Below are positions 1 to 12,040 of a stretch of DNA of 64,000 bases, piece by piece. The stretch's first letter is position 1. The number at the start of each line of letters is the position of its first letter. The DNA comes from Arctopsyche grandis (taxonomy: Eukaryota; Arthropoda; Insecta; Trichoptera; Hydropsychidae): the NCBI RefSeq assembly GCF_051622035.1, contig NC_135361.1:26963205-27027204 (forward strand), written 5' to 3'. The notes below the pieces were generated by a model. It was not told the origin of the DNA, did no database searches, and was given only the letters and a program-made list of their open reading frames with translations. Both the position numbers and the translations under genes were made by a program.

Positions 1-1923
1 GCATGTATGTACAATAAATAGAAAGAAATGCATACGACAAATATAAATAAGCTTATTGTAACGGTTTAAAAATATGAAAACACTATCATAATGGTTGAGT
101 TAGTACATAATGGTTGAGCTGTTAATTTATGAGATCGCAGGAGATTTTTCTTTGGAAAACTCACCAAACATTAAACAGAAAACTGAAAAAAGTTAACTAA
201 CGGTCTTCAGAGGAATGACAAGTGGTTGACTTTAAAAAAACACCGAGTTGCCAATTTTGAAGTTTCTTACCCAATTACAATGACTTGCTAAGTTACAATT
301 ATGTTCTGAAAAATCTATTTTCTACATACATATGTATTCGTTTTAATAAAAATGTCTTTTTATGAAAATGTGGCTGGGGTCGTGATTAAAAAAAAATGGG
401 ACCTCATGACTTGGTATGATGTAAACACATCTTAAATAATATGTTTTGAATTTTGAAGATCCTGATGTTAATATGTATGTAAACGGTTTCCAAAACAGCG
501 TCATATATCTATGTAAATATTGCTCAATTTCAGGATACGATATGGTACAATTAACAAACATTAGATGCGCGTTATAACTGCGGCCCTAGATTGCATATTT
601 TGGTCATAACAATAGAAAATAAGCTTTTGCATTGGGATCTACATATGGCGTGCTTATTTAATTTTTTAATAGTATCTAATAATAGTATTAATAAATAAAT
701 ACTGCAATAATATTTACGTGTGTACATACATACATACACATATAGATAATACAAAATATATTTTTTCCTTTCTATACAATTTAAATTTACGTATTGACGG
801 TGCACGTAATGGCTGCCGAGTGAATACGATTTTCTCTATAGAATTTTAAAATGCATAGAATGACAATATTTATGCTTTCTATGCCCAATTAATTTGAATT
901 ATATAAAAAAAACAATCTCAGTGTGAGACACGGAGTATTTAATTATACATTAATTGTTAATTGTTATGTTTGCTTGAGTTAATTGCGTTTGCCATACAAG
1001 TTGACTTGTTAATGGTGATAATGAACTGCGACACAATAAACAAGTGTTGCTAAAATATTTGCATATATGTGAGGAATTAGCGAACGAGTGCTAGTTCAAT
1101 TTACATCTCCCGATTCTATTTTCAATATTGATCAATTTCATTTTAAAATGCAGCTTCGATATTTCAATATGACTATGAAAAGTACTTCTGCATATACATA
1201 CACAATATATTGCAGTGCTTCACTGTCGTAGTACATAGACATACATATGTTTCTATGAGTGTGCTATCCTACGCATAATCAACGTTAACAATCATATCCA
1301 GGAAGCAGTGGTTATTCAATTTGCAAATTAGCCCCAAGCTAGCGATAGGCACCAGTGGCTTTTAAATGAGATAACAAATGGCCGTGTTATCTGTTTAGAT
1401 TTTCTTCTTTCGAAATGACCATTTCGGTATTCTATTGCTCAATTAGTAGTAGACAGTATATTTTTCATATTTAAATCAATATATAATATGTAGGTCACAA
1501 TTTTATTTTCATCTCGTTCGTATCTCATCCAATACAATGACGCATTTGATTGATGCAATATATATATGTATGTATATTCTAAGATTTCAAAATAGGATAT
1601 AGGTAATTATAAATTTGTAATTACAAAAACGAGGCAAATTCATACGTGAATATGCTATGCTACCCAGGACAGGTAACATTTGAATATAATCACTAAGGTT
1701 TTCATCAACAGTAGTACATATGTATATTCGAAATAGTATTCGTTCTAGTACGTTCGTGTTTTGCATTACATAATATTTGGGAATCTCTTTCTTATGTAGA
1801 CAGATTGTAATGAAGACAACATATGCAAATTCGGAAATTAAATTAAATTACACAATTTTGATCTTATCCTTAATCATAAGCTGACTATGTCATAAGTAGT
1901 CACCGGACCCAGAAGGTGCCGCG
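1..1923. other. AT-rich intergenic DNA, no gene seen
   Basis: Both strands carry only short open frames without family signature, signal peptide or convincing splice context. Runs of the insect-typical motif tacatacatatgta recur (for example near 720-745 and 1235-1250). I see no repeat ends or RNA genes here. Confidence 0.7.
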
Positions 1924-2002
1924 TATTGTTCAAAGGTTGTAAATGCATTGTTAAAGGTTTGCCGAACCTTTTTTACAAAGGATTTACAACAATGGAATAA
2001 TG
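1924..2002. repeat. 79-bp palindromic mini-MITE, copy 1
   Basis: A compact inverted repeat that recurs at 21528-21606. The outer arms (about 20 bp, reading ATTGTTC..GTTGTAAAT and its complement) enclose an inner hairpin, AAAGGTT / AACCTTT around TGCCG. The inner 35 bases are identical in the two copies while the arms differ slightly. No coding capacity. The element is shorter than most MITEs, and I cannot assign a superfamily. Confidence 0.75.
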
Positions 2003-2436
2003 GATGACACTGTGACTATCCTACCTCTAGTCATAAGTTGACTGAAGAAAATAAAAAAACATATCTATAGACGTATTCTTCATTCGATCATTAAAAACAA
2101 TAAAAGCTCAAAAAAGCAAATAGGAGTATAAAAGCATAAAGCATATTTGTATAATAGCAGCTATTTAAGAAAGCTTGATGCTATATTAAAAGTATTCTCT
2201 TTCATGAAATAACTTTGAAATCCTATGATTCCATGATTCCGGTTACTCATTTTAGCGTTTCATAATATTTGCATTGATTTATGTTTCAATGATGATGAAG
2301 TGATTATGTTTTGATCATTAGAGTTTTCCCCTTATTTGCGATTCTTTTTGTGTTTTGGACCATTTGTCGTCTTCTTCTCTGAATTTTGAAGAAATGTAAG
2401 AAGGGCAAGGCTCAAGATTGCGTTCAGTTTGGTTAC

Positions 2437-2500
2437 CTGGTCGTTGCAGCACGAATAGTATGACCGCTAGCGAATAACCAAAAACCCTAGAGGTCTTCAT
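2437..2500 (-). CDS. possible first coding exon with signal peptide
   Basis: On the minus strand an ATG at 2500 opens 21 codons beginning MKTSRVFGYSLAVILFVL, a good secretory signal. A splice donor (CCAG|GTAACC) follows, leaving phase 1, as in the first exons of the Ly6, cadherin and TIL genes of this window. The sequence upstream in the transcribed sense (2501-2830) is richer in CG than its surroundings and has an initiator-like TCAGTC at 2553-2548. Without the donor the frame would run on to 2318 with no family resemblance. No downstream exon can be recognised before base 1, so the gene would leave the window or be a remnant. Product unknown; existence moderately likely. Confidence 0.4.
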
Positions 2501-2553
2501 CGTCGATGTCCAGTGATCTGATGCTGTTCAGGAGACGGCTCGAAGCAGACTGA

Positions 2554-3167
2554 CCGCACCCGCTCAGATTACCACCAGATACTCCTGCACCGAAGAATGA
2601 CCGCTGAGGTGACCTGACTTTGGAAGACGAACGCGGGACAGCTTCGGTGTTCGTACAATGAGTGGATACACTATTTTTACGATACTTAGGTAAAGTGTTA
2701 GTTTTCGACAGCCGGAAGTAGCAGTTTCCTCTCTCCGTGCGTGTGTATGTGTGCCACTAATTGATTGCCACACCTATCTTGGAAACGAAACCAAACGGAA
2801 ACACAACTCCTACATGACATGATTTTTTTTTCAGTTTAGCTTAATTTTTGTTTAGTTGCGATTATACTTATCTTGTTTTATGGTTTCACTTGATAATTAT
2901 ATTTCTATGTGGTGTGTGACTTAACTGGAAGAACATTATTGTGATTGTGTTGTTACTAATCAGATCATTCTACTTTTTTCATCTTCTTTTGTCTCGTGAA
3001 GGGATTTCTAGGTAAATGTTTCTTGACCTACATATGTACATACATATTATAGGTACATAGTCCTTAGTAATTGAAAAATCAAGATGTGTGTTGGTAAAAA
3101 TAATTTGATTAACGCATTGAATCAAAGCGTATTTGTTTTCGTTTTAAAACAATTCATAGTTCTAACA
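2554..3167. other. intergenic, no gene seen
   Basis: This is the upstream flank of the possible minus-strand exon. Apart from moderate CG content to about 2830 I see no motif or repeat that can be named. Confidence 0.5.
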
Positions 3168-3351
3168 TGGTAATTGGATTATTAGTCACATTGCGATCGC
3201 CCAAAAGACAATTTTTAGCATGAAAATCGCGAATATGGAATATTTGGCACTCGAGTTCTCGTTAGTATGATGGGCTTTTCGGCTGCCAGATGTTCCGTTA
3301 TAGAAATTTTAGTGATTTTTGGGTGAGCGCTTTGTGACCAATAATCACCAA
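3168..3351 (-). mobile_element. MITE family A, copy 1
   Basis: About 184 bp related to 8509-8689 and 15307-15470 (both in the opposite orientation). The ends are imperfect inverted repeats built on GATTATTRGTCACA, one followed by the segment AAAGCGCTC and the other by TTSCGATCGC. No coding capacity. Three copies in one window mark it as an amplified non-autonomous DNA element. I could not define its target duplication. Confidence 0.75.
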
Positions 3352-3456
3352 ACTCTCCAATATATATTTGTTAAATTTATATTTCCCATGATGCCATTAC
3401 GGGTTGTCCCTGAGTGACAATGTGTGGTATTAAACTTGTGCATACATACATATATA

Positions 3457-3697
3457 CAGGCGCGGCTCGTGCATAGGAACTGCGGCGCTGCAGCACCCCC
3501 AGAAAAAATACAAAAAAATCACATTTGTATACATTTTCAACTTGTGAATGTAATTTAAATAAGAATGATTAGATATTTGACATAATCATTATTAATGAGT
3601 ATGTCAAATATATCTAAATACAAGTTGTAAATGCGATTTTTTGTAATTTTTCTGGGGGTGCTGCAGCGCCGCAGTTCCTATGCACGAGCCGCGCCTG
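3457..3697. mobile_element. hAT-type MITE with 8-bp target duplication
   Basis: A 241-bp element with inverted ends of about 50 bp starting CAGGCGCGGCTCGTGC and ending with the complement. It is flanked on both sides by the same 8 bases, catatata (3449-3456 and 3698-3705). An 8-bp duplication plus a CAG-type GC-rich terminus is the hallmark of the hAT superfamily. The centre is AT-rich and partly palindromic, with no coding capacity. The arms are nearly perfect, suggesting a fairly recent insertion. Confidence 0.88.
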
Positions 3698-3725
3698 CAT
3701 ATATATGTATGTACATTGCCAATTG

Positions 3726-3932
3726 GATGAGGGACCGATTTAATCAATGAAATGTTCCGTTCAATGAAATCAGATAATTTGGCAAACTCAGATAGGAAAC
3801 GACCGACTAGCAGTCACAAATGTCCAAGTCTACAGAAAAAAATCTTTCCAAACGAAGTCAACCCAGGGCTTGAACCCGGGAATCTCTCAGTGGTTAGCAT
3901 TAACGCAACCACCGAGCTACATATGCTGTTGC
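3726..3932 (-). mobile_element. tRNA-derived SINE
   Basis: Read on the minus strand it has a pol III A box (TAGCTCGGTGG) and a B box (GGTTCAAGCC) about 35 bases apart, as in tRNA genes. A non-tRNA body then follows. That body shares a central segment (TCGGTYGTTTC..TCTGATTT) with the SINE at 25341-25830, whose tRNA head is different. It is not a functional tRNA: no acceptor pairing, and a body is attached. Confidence 0.75.
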
Positions 3933-3944
3933 CTGATATGTAAC

Positions 3945-3990
3945 CTCATCATTATTTACAGCTATTCACCATCCACTGCTGGATTTGGAG
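3945..3990 (-). mobile_element. RTE-like LINE 3' tail fragment
   Basis: The minus strand reads CCAGCAGTGGATGG..TGTA followed by ATGATGA-type repeats. This is the same terminus seen at 7412-7590 and 48950-49047, where the LINE protein ends in QQWxxNG. Only the last 40-50 bases are present. Confidence 0.5.
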
Positions 3991-4061
3991 TCATAAATAT
4001 CTACATATGTCTAACCAGCAGCACTGCAGAACGCAGAACATCGAGTTATACTGCTGGGTAA

Positions 4062-5280
4062 ATTAACTATTAAAAATAAAGTAAAATAAAAATAAAAATT
4101 ATGACTTTTTTCAAAAGGAACAATTCCTTTACAAATTTTGGGTAGAACCAAAAATGCACTCAAATATTTTTCGTGAACCTTTCACCTTTCATCATTTAAA
4201 TAATAAATTTAGAAGATAAATACGATAACATAAACTATAGATGAAATTATTCCCAAGATTTATGCAATCATTTTTTTTTGTATAAATATAAAATTTTTCG
4301 GCGTGACACAGGAAATCCCGAATGTGCCATATTTGGCACACTCGCCACCTATTTGCCATCGCTGATGAAGAGCGTGAGAACAGTAGGAAATTCATTCGGT
4401 CAAACAATTTGTGCAACATGGCTCTGAAATATGTGTGCTTTGAATTAAAACAACACATGTGTTTTCAAAAAAGATCCTTTTATTAAAAATATTAAAAAAA
4501 AAACATTTTTTGTAACATTATAGTATTCTTCTGTATAGGAAAAAAATATAGAAGGAAGTACCGGGAAGGAGAAGGATCTCGTAGAATTTGAGAAAATATT
4601 TTGGGAAGTACAGGAGGTGTGGAAATTTCATTATATAATGCATCAAAACGATTCAATTAAATTAATTAGTAACGAATCGTTCAACTGTCTATACGACAAA
4701 AAAAGTTGCAGGTTGGTCACTCTTCATATAGTTTTGCAAGTTCAAAACACTTAATCTGTGCCTTATTTGTATGTATTGAAAAATAGATATAAAGACGTGG
4801 CAATTGTTTATCTATTTTATTCCAAAGTTCAAAGAATAATTATTCATAAAATAGGTACATATCGTACACATTTACGCATACCCCTGTTGTTTTGTCTAAT
4901 CAAGAGTCTTTCGTATCCCTATTATATGTATATTTTTTTTAAATTGCACGGCAATTTTAATCATGGTGAAAATTACTGTGCAATTTAAAAAAAAAAGAAT
5001 CTTTCATCTTTTAATTGGAATCGTTCCTCTTTCATCTTTTACAATATATCCACATTGTTTCAATTAAATATAGTATGTATTGCATACCAAACGCACGTTT
5101 TCTTACACTAATCTCTTGTTACAAAGAACTAGGATATGCTTCTATTTGCTATTGTGATGGCCAAACACTATTCAACATTGGTCGCGTGATAATTTATTAA
5201 GGTTACACGGTCGTCAACAGTAACGCCTTAACGATTTAATTTAATAAATTTTCATAGATTTTCAAGATTGGATCACAAGA
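4062..5280. other. intergenic, no gene seen
   Basis: AT-rich sequence with short frames only. None has a conserved motif, and no repeat family shared with the rest of the window is apparent. Confidence 0.6.
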
Positions 5281-5835
5281 CGCTCAAACGTCTTCACCCT
5301 TAAAGATCTGGTAGTTTCAGAGAGACTCTCCACAACATGTAGAAAAAGGATTCTTTCCCAATTTGGCCAAATTGCCAGAAAGGATGTGGAGATTCTAGAG
5401 AAGCTGGTAGTTACCGGAAGAATAGAGGGAAGGCAAGTGGACAGTATCCCATAAGATAAATAAAATTATGTAACTGACGGGATTGTCCCTGCTTTCACCT
5501 TCAAAATCGAAAGAACTAGAAGCGGATCGTCCACCAGATCCCTGATGATAGAAATGACCACGACGCTCAACATCAAGCAAACGAGAAAGAAGAAGAATGA
5601 GTACCATGTCTATCATTGCTGGTAAGATTTGGATGATTTTAGAATCCAAATTGACCATCTCCTATCAGAATTTGGCGAATTATCGTAGAAGGAAGAGTCG
5701 AAGATGAAAGACAAACAGTCTACTATATACTTTCGTGGAGTTTTTCCAACACTTGGCGAGAGGAAATGAGGAAAAGTGTGAAGGGTAAAGGAGCAAGGAG
5801 AGGTTCCCATCACGTTGAACCAAAACGAGGCCATA
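5281..5835 (+). mobile_element. decayed RTE-like LINE C-terminal pieces
   Basis: The plus strand around 5321-5440 reads RLSTTCRKRILSQFGQIARK and then EKLVVTGRIEGRQ. This is the GHxxR..L..LxxxGxxxGxR region that closes many RTE/BovB-type LINE polyproteins, comparable to the better copy at 44644-45244. A second, weaker piece (VEGRVEDERQ) lies near 5670-5720. Frames are interrupted several times, and no intact domain remains. Confidence 0.6.
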
Positions 5836-5878
5836 GTATGTTCTCTAGTAATAGCACTTTATACAGCGGAATCGTGAA

Positions 5879-5919
5879 GACTGAAGTGTTATTGACTAGT
5901 CGTCAATAACACTTCAGTC
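5879..5919. repeat. perfect 18-bp inverted repeat, 5-nt loop
   Basis: Arms 5879-5896 and 5902-5919 (GACTGAAGTGTTATTGAC and its exact complement) are separated by TAGTC. All 18 pairs are Watson-Crick, which is unusual for chance sequence in this composition. It is not part of any repeat family I recognise here. Confidence 0.85.
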
Positions 5920-6766
5920 GTCAGTTACTTATAGAAGATCACAACGTTAGCTCCTGATGAATGATTCAAGAGAAATATGATATAGAAAGTGGTTATTGAT
6001 TTGTTTAACAGTCATTTGAAAAATATTCTGAACTATGATGCTCTGCATCTGGAGGTCCAGGTTAGACCAAACAGGGGTCGTAGTACATGTCAGAATTCGT
6101 ATATGCTATATGTCAGCTATGAAGATGACGAGGACTCAAATGGATAATAGGCAACATCCTGCGGTGGCAGTCGACGCAGGATCCATCTCACCTACACCAG
6201 GGGGTTAATTACATCAAATGGTGTTCACGGCTGACTGGTGATGTAACGGATCCAGTAGTAAAATGACCGATATCTAGTGACGGTTGTAAGACCGTTTATT
6301 GATCTACCACCGTAGTGGTGTTAATTAATTCAGTGTCGTGCTATGCAAACGTGCTGTTAAATAACGTACGATTTAAATTACGGTTGAAGTTCATCACTTT
6401 TTAATTTGTCTGTAGGGTAGATGAATGGAAACTGTATGATTATATGTATGTATATAATGGGAAAGCGAGTGGGTATCGTTCGCTGCATGTGATCAAGGTT
6501 TAGGTACATACTTTATGATGAGTTTCTGGCACTCCTTTAGTCCAATTAACGTTTGAATGGAAGCTAACTGCTGAAATTACATACGAGTACAATATATTGG
6601 TTGGAGAAAAAAATAAAGGGGAATTATTTGTGGTATGACGTAAAATATATTGCATCACTTAAGTATTGGATACAATCATAAATGAAACATACATATATAC
6701 AGAAATGTACAAATAGATACGGCTGCTGCTCCTATTCTGTTTGTTTTTGTCTATATACATATATAC
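5920..6766. other. intergenic, moderately GC, no gene recognised
   Basis: The stretch 6030-6330 is less AT-rich than its surroundings and may be an old repeat or exon remnant. No frame longer than a few tens of codons carries a known motif. Confidence 0.4.
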
Positions 6767-7410
<644 letters not shown>

Positions 7411-7411
7411 T

Positions 7412-8345
7412 CATCATCTACAGCCATTCACCATCCACTGCTGGATGAAGACCTCTCCAATACACTTTCATTTGTCTTTGTTTTGCGCAACTATCATCCA
7501 TCTCACACGACACATTTTCCTAAATTCTCTGCGGTCTTCCTTTTACCATTTTGCATTCTCTCGGGTACCATTCTAGCACTTATTTTGTCCACCTTTCGTT
7601 AATTCCTCTAGCAACTATCCACTATAACCACAACCCTTATACTTCTCACCCACGTACATAGAAATGGTATACATTTTAAAAGTAAATTAATGTTTTAAGT
7701 AACATATTATTCAATTAACATCGTAGTTTCACAGTTTTTAAAAGTATCATGGCGACCGCAAGCATTCTACATATAATTTCAGGGTTGGCACCGGAGAAAT
7801 GTAAAAAATATTTTTAAATAAATGCAAAAGTTTAATTAATATAAACATCGTTCGTATTATATTATACATATTTTTGTTGAAACTATACATTACACGTTAA
7901 TTTAAGTGTTCCTAAGGACAGACCAATACAAAAAATTGGACAAAAATAATCCGCTTATTGTGAAAACAAACGGATTGGTTACCAACGAACAACGCCACCA
8001 TATGCTCAAATTGTAAATAAATCTATATCAAAATAAAACTTTTATTTCTGTTGTGAATATGTGATGAACATGATTTTATTCTATTCTATTCTATCCTTCC
8101 GTTGTAGCGTATATTTTTAGTTTAGTACACATATTATTTCGACACGGCAATTTATTGGCAAAGGCACTTATATTATTATAACATTTCTCTGCCCACGTGT
8201 TCCGTTTCCTATATTTCCTCATTATGCCAAGCGTACAACGTTCCATACTTCTTTGAGTGCTTTGGACTTGTGGAGCAACTTGGCGTTCAATGTCCAAGTT
8301 TCACATCCATACGTCATCACTGGCAACAACATTGATTGAAGATCT
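7412..8345 (-). mobile_element. RTE-like LINE remnant, C-terminal half
   Basis: Minus-strand segments in order. The first, 8345-8150, reads LPVMTYGCETWTLNAKLLHK and then, in another frame, QRSMERCTLGIM..RKRNTW. The second, 7590-7412, reads VKGRPQR and ends at the LINE tail CCAGCAGTGGATGG plus GATGATGA. These match the known order of the region after the reverse transcriptase in RTE-type elements. About 500 bases between them (7600-8090) are not recognisable. At least two frame changes and internal stops: dead. Confidence 0.7.
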
Positions 8346-8508
8346 TTTTTTTTCAGACAATATGTGTAAAATCCATTACGAATAATAGTTGGTTCGTTAT
8401 ACAAACCTGTAGTTTTTAATTTAGTCTCGTCTGCAGACCCAGAATGTAAAACAATGAAACAAAGGGAGGGGGGGGGGGGGTGCCTGGAATTTACGATACG
8501 CCAATGGG

Positions 8509-8689
8509 TTCGGTGATTATTGGTCACAAAGCACTCGCCCAAAAGTCACTAAAATATCTATAACGGAACATCTGGCAGCCGAAAAGTCCATCATACTATC
8601 ATACTAACGAGAAATATCCCATATTCGCGATTTTCATGGCAAAAATTGTCTTTTAGGCGATCGGAATGTGACTAATAATCTAATTACCA
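8509..8689 (+). mobile_element. MITE family A, copy 2
   Basis: Same element as 3168-3351 in opposite orientation. It starts TTCGGTGATTATTGGTCACA and ends TGTGACTAATAATCTAATTA. A short poly-G run and a second LINE-like flank lie just before it. Confidence 0.75.
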
Positions 8690-10099
8690 CGCTAATGCAT
8701 GGTATGTATTCTAATTTAGAACGAAGACAGTGAAATTTTTTCCAATTTTCATCCTCCCGAGAAATACCAGGCAATTTTGCCAGTACAAGATCGTGTCATT
8801 GAAATCAATCTTTATTGATGAAACGCTGGATCAGTCGTAGTTTATTTGATTAGATATATTTCTTAAGTTTGCTATGTCATTTTGGGGTATGAAGTTTTGG
8901 GTAAATATTTTGTATATTTTTTCGTCGCATTTCACAATTTTACTATGATCTTTCATATTTTCATCAATTGATGCCGTTAAAATGTCACATTAAAAATATG
9001 AATGGATAAAATTTTCTTTCATTGACATTCGTATAAAAAAACTTAGTTTAAATATCTAAATATGGCAAATTCATTATCAAAAGTAGTATTTAATTTTTAA
9101 AATCATTGTTGGCCACTTAATCGCAAATTTTTAATATACTGTGAAGCTTTAATTATTAAAAGGTTTTAAAAAGTGTTGGCAGTATTTAATTAAATATTTC
9201 CTATGTATAATTATTCAAACTAAATTCCAATTGCTACTAATAAAATAAAGTTTAGTGCATATGTTTAATATTTAATATAGAGACATCTCTTGAATTAATT
9301 ACAAATTTATTTTGATATTTTTATTATTTATTATCTTTTATATGTATTATGATTATAATTTATGTTTTTCATGTGGAAATAATTATAGATAACGATATTG
9401 TACATACAGCATTTATTTCTCGAGGGTCATCTAATAAAATTATCTCTCTAAATAATACGCATAATTGCTTGATAACCTTTCAATTTTATGAAGTTTGGTA
9501 TTCAAACTTTCAGTTCGGAAATTAAAATATTTTAAAAATACGCTAACCTTTACATGTGAATAAACATTAGCCAATCGAATGTATTTAATTTATTTATTAT
9601 GAATGAAAATATAATAAACATTCTGTTGTATTTAAAATTGAATGTATTTTGCGAGGTATATACATATGATTTCAGTTGCAAAATAAAGTTTGGTTTTCGC
9701 TGACAACTTGTTGTCACATATTTTGTTCATAATCTTTGTGGAGCAATCACAATTTTTATTTTCAAAATAAGATCAATCTATAAGGAAACTAGTGCGGTAG
9801 TGAATGTGTTCACAGAAGAGTCGGGGTGTAAAATAAATATATTTTAATCCACACTTAAGGTAATTATTATATTAAACAATTATCATGTCATAAAAAATCA
9901 TAACATAAAATGGCAAATCATTCTGATAAAAATTTTACTGTGATACCACAGCTTTTAATAGACTATTATATCGTGTAGGTACTTGAGAGATAGCATTAGA
10001 TTAGATAATTAAAACATGACATTTTAATTAGATCTCGAATGAAAACCATTTTTAATAAATTTGCTGTAAGTAATTCTTTACTAGCGTTATTATATAACA
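8690..10099. other. AT-rich spacer, possible 5' UTR signals only
   Basis: No coding frame of note. The stretch 9780-9860 is slightly less AT-rich and ends in CTTAAG|GTAATT, a donor-like site. It could be a non-coding first exon of the Ly6 gene starting at 10847, whose ATG exon is preceded by an acceptor (TTTCAG at 10823-10828). I cannot confirm this. Confidence 0.35.
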
Positions 10100-10540
10100 T
10101 TAAGAGGGCTGGACACCAGCGCCTTGTCCATACAAAAGTATTAGACTTCTACCTTCCTCAATTATGGCATTAGAGAAATTATTTTTTAATATGCTATGGA
10201 TATCCACCATTGGGATGCATCTATCGTTTTATTTTTTTGATTAGTTATTTTTTATAGGAGCTAGGAGCCGCCAAACACGAAAAAAGTCCAGCGTGCTTAT
10301 TTAACGGTCGATTTTAAAAAAAATACGCGCATAGTTGCACAGAAAATATCTTTTTCATAACGATGATGAAATTTTTTTAAAAATTGGTCCAGTTTCGGAG
10401 GAGAAAATAGGAGAATACGAAACCTCGATTTTGTCAATTTAAAATACGTTTTATCTGGTCGAAGCGCAACTGTCGCATTCACTCAATATATATATTGATA
10501 TATATTGTGCAACTGTCGCATTCACTCAATATATGTATTG
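10100..10540 (-). mobile_element. TTAA-type non-autonomous element, copy 1 (minus)
   Basis: It starts with TTAAGAGGGCTGGACA, the same terminus as the elements at 45737-46372 and 46369-46882, and keeps their internal sequence (GTCGCATTCACTCAATATA next to a TA tract). The opposite end is missing. TTAA at the border suggests piggyBac-like targeting, although the terminus does not start with the usual CCY. Confidence 0.7.
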
Positions 10541-10846
10541 ACATATTATACTATACATAATGATTAATGTGGGTACTAGACTGAGTCTTTGTTTATAAAT
10601 TGTAACTTATGTAAATATTAAATTATTAAATTATTAAATTGTAACTTATAAATTAAATTTAATAAGTTATTAAATTGTAACTTATAAATTATAACAAATG
10701 CTTGCATTAATATTGATGTAATTCCTATTTTTAAACTTTAAGACTTTAACACCGTCCTAAAATACATACATATTTACAGTTATCATAATAAAATAAAATT
10801 AACTAACACTTACTACATTAATTTCAGGTAAACATACAGCAAAATA
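10541..10846. other. AT-rich upstream region of Ly6 gene 1
   Basis: Short overlapping direct repeats of AAATTGTAACTTATAAATT at 10600-10690. An acceptor-like TTTCAG sits at 10823-10828, 18 bases before the ATG. No promoter consensus is evident. Confidence 0.4.
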
Positions 10847-11441
10847 ATGATTTATCAAACTGTAATTTTAGCAGTTTTACTCTCCATCTTTTTGACACCA
10901 TCAGGTATTTATCACATTTTTAGTAACATGTATAAACCACATCGTACCAGTATCAAAGTAAATATGTATGTACATATTTCATGACAATTTTTTCGAAATG
11001 TTACAGTAGATGGGATTCTGTGCTTCCAATGCAATAGCGTCAACAATTCCCAGTGCGTGAATTTGGAACATTACGCAAAAGGAAGGTTTATAGTGCCTCA
11101 GCCTTGCCAAGTAATAGAAAATGAAAATGAACCATTCTGCAGGAAAACCGTATTGACAAGTGAGAAAAACCTAAACTATTACTATTACTCACTGAGAATG
11201 TTTGTAAATAAAACTGATTATTTTTCCAGTTTTGGACAAAACCAAACAAATCGACACTAGGGTGATTAGAAGTTGCGGATACATTAAATATAAAAGGGAA
11301 TGCTACAAAACAGATAATGATGGTCATCAGGAGAAAGTGTGCCAATGCTTTGACGACAGTTGTAACTCATCGCCATCCCTGCATTCGTATATTGTGTTAA
11401 CGATTGTGTCGTTTACTTTATGTTTAATATTATCGCCATAA
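10847..11441 (+). CDS. Ly6/uPAR three-finger GPI-anchored protein 1
   Basis: Three coding exons, 10847-10904, 11007-11159 and 11230-11441, join with phase-1 introns into a 140-residue protein. Residues 1-19 are a signal peptide (MIYQTVILAVLLSIF). The mature part has ten cysteines in the Ly6 pattern: CFQC at the start, single Cys in SQC, QPC, FCRK, SCGY and ECY, then VCQC and the closing SCN. A hydrophobic tail (IVLTIVSFTLCLILSP) follows, as in GPI-anchored members such as the insect boudin and sleepless relatives. Membrane-tethered extracellular role; the ligand cannot be read from sequence. Exons 1 and 2 have exactly the lengths of those of the neighbour at 16184, so the two are tandem duplicates. 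A polyadenylation signal AATAAA lies near 11511. Confidence 0.93.
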
Positions 11442-11964
11442 AAGCTTTTCTCAAATTGATGTTTGTGCGTCTTTTAATAGAAATGTAAATTGAATTTATA
11501 AAATTGCCCAAATAAATAGTCATTTAATCATTAAAACTTTAACCAAAAGGTTTGTTTCGCCTTTTTCACATTTCAAAAAGATTTGCAGGAAATTATTTGT
11601 AGAAAGAAAGGTTTGATTAGGTTAGGCTAAAATAGCCCTAATATGTGTATAATATATGTGTGTTTGTGTGCAGAATTTTCAGCCTTTATTTCAACGCTAA
11701 GCATACTTAATTCGAATAATAATATTTATTATTAAAAATGTCATGAATATTCGGGAGAATTGATATATTTGTACTTATATATTTAAGTTAAGTGTATGTA
11801 CATATATATGTATTTATAATTAATATTCACATTTATTGTAATGAATAAATCTACAACTAATTTTATTTTTTAAAAACCTTTTAATTATTTTTTAATATCC
11901 TTTTAACCTTTTGACAAAATTATTATTATTATTTAGTATGTACATACATATTTATTTTATTTTT
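11442..11964. other. 3' UTR and AT-rich spacer
   Basis: The Ly6-1 3' UTR with AATAAA near 11511. The rest is low-complexity AT-rich sequence with no feature. Confidence 0.5.
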
Positions 11965-12011
11965 TTAAATATTAGCCACAGTGACATTACAGAGTACTCT
12001 AACACGTCACT
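11965..12011 (-). mobile_element. LINE 3' hairpin tail, related family
   Basis: The minus strand gives GCCACAGTGAC and its complement as an 11-bp stem, then TTTAAAAAAATAAAATAAATA. This is the same layout (terminal stem-loop, then A-rich TAAA-like tail) as the LINE ending at 12041, though the stem sequence differs. Only the last tens of bases survive. Confidence 0.5.
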
Positions 12012-12040
12012 GTGGCCATTCACACAATCATAACATCATA

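Noticed and set aside
3860-3932. tRNA-like A and B boxes, also at 25341-25420
   Set aside because: No acceptor or anticodon arm pairing that fits a functional tRNA, and both continue into SINE bodies.
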